Positions 61,267 to 64,000 of a stretch of 64,000 bases of DNA are shown piece by piece. The stretch comes from Roseomonas sp. KE2513 (GTDB lineage: Bacteria; Pseudomonadota; Alphaproteobacteria; Acetobacterales; Acetobacteraceae), in the NCBI RefSeq assembly GCF_016107305.1, contig NZ_RCVR01000009.1, positions 148,257-212,256 on the forward strand, in the 5' to 3' direction. Each line of letters opens with the position of its first letter. Position 1 is the stretch's first letter. Made by a program: the position numbers and the translations under genes. A model generated the notes under the pieces. It worked only from the letters and a program-made list of their open reading frames with translations. It was not told the origin of the DNA and ran no database searches.

Positions 61267-62466
61267 CTAGCGCAGCAGCACCGGCAGCAGCGCGTCCAGC
61301 CTCAGCCGCCCCTCGATCGTCGCGGCCAGCCGTCCGTCGGGCAGCCAGATGAGGTATCCCTCCTCCCGCAGCGCCTCGAGCATCGACGGATCCACCACCC
61401 TTTCGAAAGGCAGCCCGCTCCGCGCCGCGATCCGCGCGGGATCCACGCCCTCCGAGAGCCGCAGCCCCATCAGCATCGCCTCCCGTCCGCGATCGACGGC
61501 CGAGAGCGCCTCCTCCTCCACGCGGCCGTGCCCGTCGCGCTCCACGCGCTCGAGCCAAGCCTCCGGGCCCCGGTGCCGGCGCGCGGCCAGGATGTCGCCG
61601 CCTCGGGAGAGGCGCTGGTGCGCCCCGGCCCCGATGCCGAGGTAGTCGCCGTAGCGCCAGTAGGCGAGGTTGTGCCGGCTCTCCGCCCCCGGCTTGGCGT
61701 AGTTGCTGACCTCGTACGCGGCGAGCCCAAAACGCCCCGCCTCCTCCGCCGTCGCGGCGTAGAGCGCGGCCGCCTCGTCTCCCTCCGGCAGGTGGAAGGC
61801 CCCGCGCGCGTGCTCCGTCGCGAAGCGCGTCCCCGGCTCCACCGTCAGCTGGTAGAGCGAGAGGTGATCCGCCGCCAGCGCCAGCGCCCGGCGCAGCTCC
61901 GCTCGCCACTCGGCTTCGCCCTGCCCGGGGCGCGCGTAAATAAGGTCGAAGGAGAGCCGCGGGAAGGTCGCCCGCGCGTGCTCCAGCGCCGCCACCGCCT
62001 CCACCGCCGAGTGGTTGCGGCCGAGAAAGCCGAGAGAGGCCGCGTCCAGCGCCTGCACCCCCAGGGAGAGCCGGTTCACCCCCGCCGCACGGAACTCCCG
62101 CAACCGCCCGGCCTCCACGCTCGTTGGGTTCGCCTCCAGCGTCACCTCGAGGTCAGGGTCCGCCTCGAACAGCGCCCGTGCCCGCCCGATCAGCGCCGAG
62201 ACGGCCTCGGGCGGCATGAGGGAGGGCGTGCCGCCCCCGAAGAAGATCGACCCCAGCCGCCTCCGCCCCGCCCGCTCTGCCTCGTGCTCCAGTTCCGCCA
62301 GCAGCGCCCGCCCGTGCCGCGCCGCGTCCACCGAGGGCCGCACATGGGAGTTGAAGTCGCAATAGGGGCATTTGGCCGCGCAGAAGGGCCAGTGGATGTA
62401 GAGCGCGAGCGGCTCCTCCACCGGATGAACCGGCGGGGCCGAGGCGATAAGGGGAGCGTCCTGCAC
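61267..62466 (-). CDS. hemW: Radical SAM haem chaperone HemW
   Basis: A 399-residue protein formerly called oxygen-independent coproporphyrinogen oxidase-like. The Fe-S motif is FCAAKCPYC with Cys29, Cys33 and Cys36, preceded by YIHWPFC; IFFGGGTPSLMPPEAV, LEANPTSVEAGRLREFRAAG, VNRLSLGVQ and the HemW-type YEVSNYAKPGAESRHNLAYW, then RYGDYLG, follow. HemW inserts haem into respiratory enzymes. It lacks the extra N-terminal region of true HemN. The GTG start 62466 is the only sensible one. The DHA2-type MFS gene is divergent. Confidence 0.93.
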   Translation of the reverse strand: MQDAPLIASAPPVHPVEEPLALYIHWPFCAAKCPYCDFNSHVRPSVDAARHGRALLAELEHEAERAGRRRLGSIFFGGGTPSLMPPEAVSALIGRARALFEADPDLEVTLEANPTSVEAGRLREFRAAGVNRLSLGVQALDAASLGFLGRNHSAVEAVAALEHARATFPRLSFDLIYARPGQGEAEWRAELRRALALAADHLSLYQLTVEPGTRFATEHARGAFHLPEGDEAAALYAATAEEAGRFGLAAYEVSNYAKPGAESRHNLAYWRYGDYLGIGAGAHQRLSRGGDILAARRHRGPEAWLERVERDGHGRVEEEALSAVDRGREAMLMGLRLSEGVDPARIAARSGLPFERVVDPSMLEALREEGYLIWLPDGRLAATIEGRLRLDALLPVLLR

Positions 62467-62580
62467 GCCCCGGATATGGTCACGCAGGCCCGCCCGGGGA
62501 AAGATGCGCTGCCTGCAGGGCCACCCCGCCCGCCAGGATGGGAGTAGCCAAGCCCCCGCGCCGGGCGCAGAGAGGGGAAC

Positions 62581-63990
62581 GTGCCGGACCAGCCCCTCCC
62601 CGCCTCCCGCAAGCAGGACCTCCCGGACGGGGACATCCCCGACGGCCTGCCGCCGGCCCGCCGCCGCGCCGCCTCCACCGCGGTCGCCATGGCCATCACC
62701 CTGTCGGTCATCGACGGCACCATCGCCAGCGCCGCCCTGCCCACCATCGCCCGCAGCTTCGGCGTCTCGGCCGCCGACGCGATCTGGGCCACCAACGCCT
62801 ACCAGCTCGCCGTCACCATCTCACTCCTGCCCCTCGCGGCGCTCGGCGAGATCGTGGGCTACCGCCGCATCTATCTCAGCGGCCTCGTGGTCTTCACCAT
62901 TGCCTCCCTCGCCTGCGCCCTCTCGGGCAGCTTCGAGGCGCTCGTCGCCTCCCGCGCCATCCAGGGCTTCGGCGCGGCGGGGCTGATGAGCGTGAACTCC
63001 GCCCTCGTGCGCTTCATCCAGCCGCGCGCGCTGCTCGGCCGCGGCCTCGGCTTCAACGCCATGGTCGTCTCCACCGCGGCCGCCGCCGGCCCGACCGCGG
63101 CGGGCCTCATCCTCAGCGTTGCCACCTGGCCCTGGATCTTCGCGATCAACCTGCCCTTCGGCCTGCTCACCCTGGTGATCGCCTGGCGCTCCCTGCCCGA
63201 GAGCCCGCGCGGGAAGCACCGCTTCGACGCCCTCTCGGCCGTTCTCTCCGCCGCCACCTTCGGCCTCCTCATCCTCGGCCTCGACGCCCTCGCCCATGGC
63301 GGCTCTGCCGCCTCCGCCCTGCCCCAGATCGCGGTGGGCCTCCTTGCCGGCGCCTGGCTCGTCCGCCGCCAGACGGGGAACCCGCGCCCCCTCCTGCCGC
63401 TCGACCTCCTGCGCATCCCGATCTTCTCACTCTCGATCGGCACCTCCCTCCTCTCCTTCATGGCGCAGATGCTCGCCTTCGCCTCCCTGCCCTTCCTCCT
63501 GCAGACCGGCTTCGGCTTCAGCGTCTTCGTGGCAGGGCTCCTCACCACGCCCTGGTTCATCTCCACCGCCGTCGCTGCTCCCCTCTCCAGCCGCCTGATG
63601 GAACGCGTGCCCGCTGGCCTTCTCGGCGGCATCGGCCTTGCCATGCTCTCGGGCGGCCTTGGCGCCATGGCCGTCCTGCCCGAGGCACCCCACCCCGCCG
63701 ACATCGTCTGGCGCATGGCCCTCTGCGGCTTCGGCTTCGGCCTATTTCAGACGCCCAACAACCGAACCCTCGTCGGTGCCGCCCCGCCCGAACGCGCGGG
63801 CGGCGCCAGCGGCATGCTCGCCACCGCGCGCCTCGTCGGCCAGACCTCGGGCGCGGCCATGGTCGGCCTCGTCCTCGGCTGGATGCCCGGCATGCCTATC
63901 GGAGGGCCGAAGACAGCACTGGCGATCGGCTGCGGGCTGGCCATCCTCGGGGCGGCCGTCAGCCTGCTGCGTCTTCGGGCCCGGGGTTAG
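62581..63990 (+). CDS. MFS transporter, DHA2 (14-helix) drug-exporter type
   Basis: A 469-residue inner-membrane proton antiporter with the 14-helix DHA2/EmrB plan. VIDGTIASAALPTIARSFGV is the helix 1 signature, WATNAYQLAVTISLLPLAAL follows, then LGEIVGYRRIYLSGL (loop 2-3) and the motif C-like GFNAMVVSTAAAAGPTAAGL. The GTG start 62581 has GAGGGG just upstream. The C-terminus is intact and ends 11 bp from the window edge. No EmrA-like adaptor lies upstream. It probably exports drugs or small organic toxins. Confidence 0.9.
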   Translation: MPDQPLPASRKQDLPDGDIPDGLPPARRRAASTAVAMAITLSVIDGTIASAALPTIARSFGVSAADAIWATNAYQLAVTISLLPLAALGEIVGYRRIYLSGLVVFTIASLACALSGSFEALVASRAIQGFGAAGLMSVNSALVRFIQPRALLGRGLGFNAMVVSTAAAAGPTAAGLILSVATWPWIFAINLPFGLLTLVIAWRSLPESPRGKHRFDALSAVLSAATFGLLILGLDALAHGGSAASALPQIAVGLLAGAWLVRRQTGNPRPLLPLDLLRIPIFSLSIGTSLLSFMAQMLAFASLPFLLQTGFGFSVFVAGLLTTPWFISTAVAAPLSSRLMERVPAGLLGGIGLAMLSGGLGAMAVLPEAPHPADIVWRMALCGFGFGLFQTPNNRTLVGAAPPERAGGASGMLATARLVGQTSGAAMVGLVLGWMPGMPIGGPKTALAIGCGLAILGAAVSLLRLRARG

Positions 63991-64000
63991 CTCTGGCAGC

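Overview
The window reads as a chromosomal segment of a very GC-rich alphaproteobacterium, most likely an Acetobacteraceae of the Roseomonas type. The basis is strong G/C third positions, frequent GTG/TTG starts, ALA synthase (the C4 haem route), a PhaR/PhaC/PhaA/PhaB polyhydroxyalkanoate set, a Bug/TctC periplasmic receptor, and the alphaproteobacterial signature families DUF4175 (TIGR02302), the SDHAF4-like DUF1674 protein and an LptM-like lipoprotein. I annotate 58 protein genes and see no rRNA, tRNA, CRISPR array, transposase or prophage.

Layout. 0-6.7 kb: pckA, then a GT2 glycosyltransferase, an aldo/keto reductase and a large multi-span membrane protein that look like a surface-glycan block. 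6.8-17.7 kb: M20 peptidase, guanine deaminase, Bug receptor, enoyl-CoA hydratase, methyltransferase, YeeE/YedE transporter, HAD hydrolase, HtpX, SDHAF4-like protein and a cation/proton exchanger. 17.7-21.7 kb: a less GC-rich leader, two tandem radical SAM/SPASM-like genes and a convergent GT4 glycosyltransferase. 21.9-36.3 kb: SDR, a Cys-less thiolase-fold protein with its DUF35 partner, RadC, lysA-DUF4175, a peptidoglycan-binding protein, a hybrid histidine kinase, an AI-2E-type permease and a secreted lipase-like protein. 36.3-47.5 kb: GST, LivK-type receptor, MBL hydrolase, CsbD-like protein, amidase, then a minus-strand run (ADP-forming acyl-CoA synthetase, DnaQ-like exonuclease, PEP-mutase-like lyase, two CoA-transferase subunits, enoyl-CoA hydratase) that looks like an acid-catabolism operon. 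47.6-52.6 kb: a Fur-like box, exbB-exbD-tonB, TlpA, argH-lptM. 52.9-59.8 kb: phaR, a PhaE-like ORF, phaC, phaA, hemA, phaB. 59.9-64 kb: two MFS transporters flanking hemW.

The most unusual feature is not a gene. A modular element of about 160-280 bp, built of up to four hairpins, occurs nine times (A-I, about 8.1, 12.3, 24.4, 30.0, 36.1, 39.2, 50.0, 52.6 and 58.1 kb). Eight copies sit exactly between the 3' ends of convergent genes; of the ten convergent junctions with more than 12 bp of room, eight carry it. The ninth has run into the 3' end of guaD and supplies its last codons and stop. The stems keep pairing through compensatory and G-U changes, so selection on an RNA structure is likely; I infer a mobile or amplified bidirectional 3'-end/terminator element. 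A shorter second family (41.3 and 44.9 kb) shares its terminal sequence.

Other points of interest are the tandem radical SAM pair, overlapping PhaE-like/PhaC frames with no good PhaC start, a hairpin that hides the ribosome binding site of a small hydrophilic protein behind phaB, and a TGCARTGCG motif near pha promoters. All statements come from reading the sequence; no database search was made.
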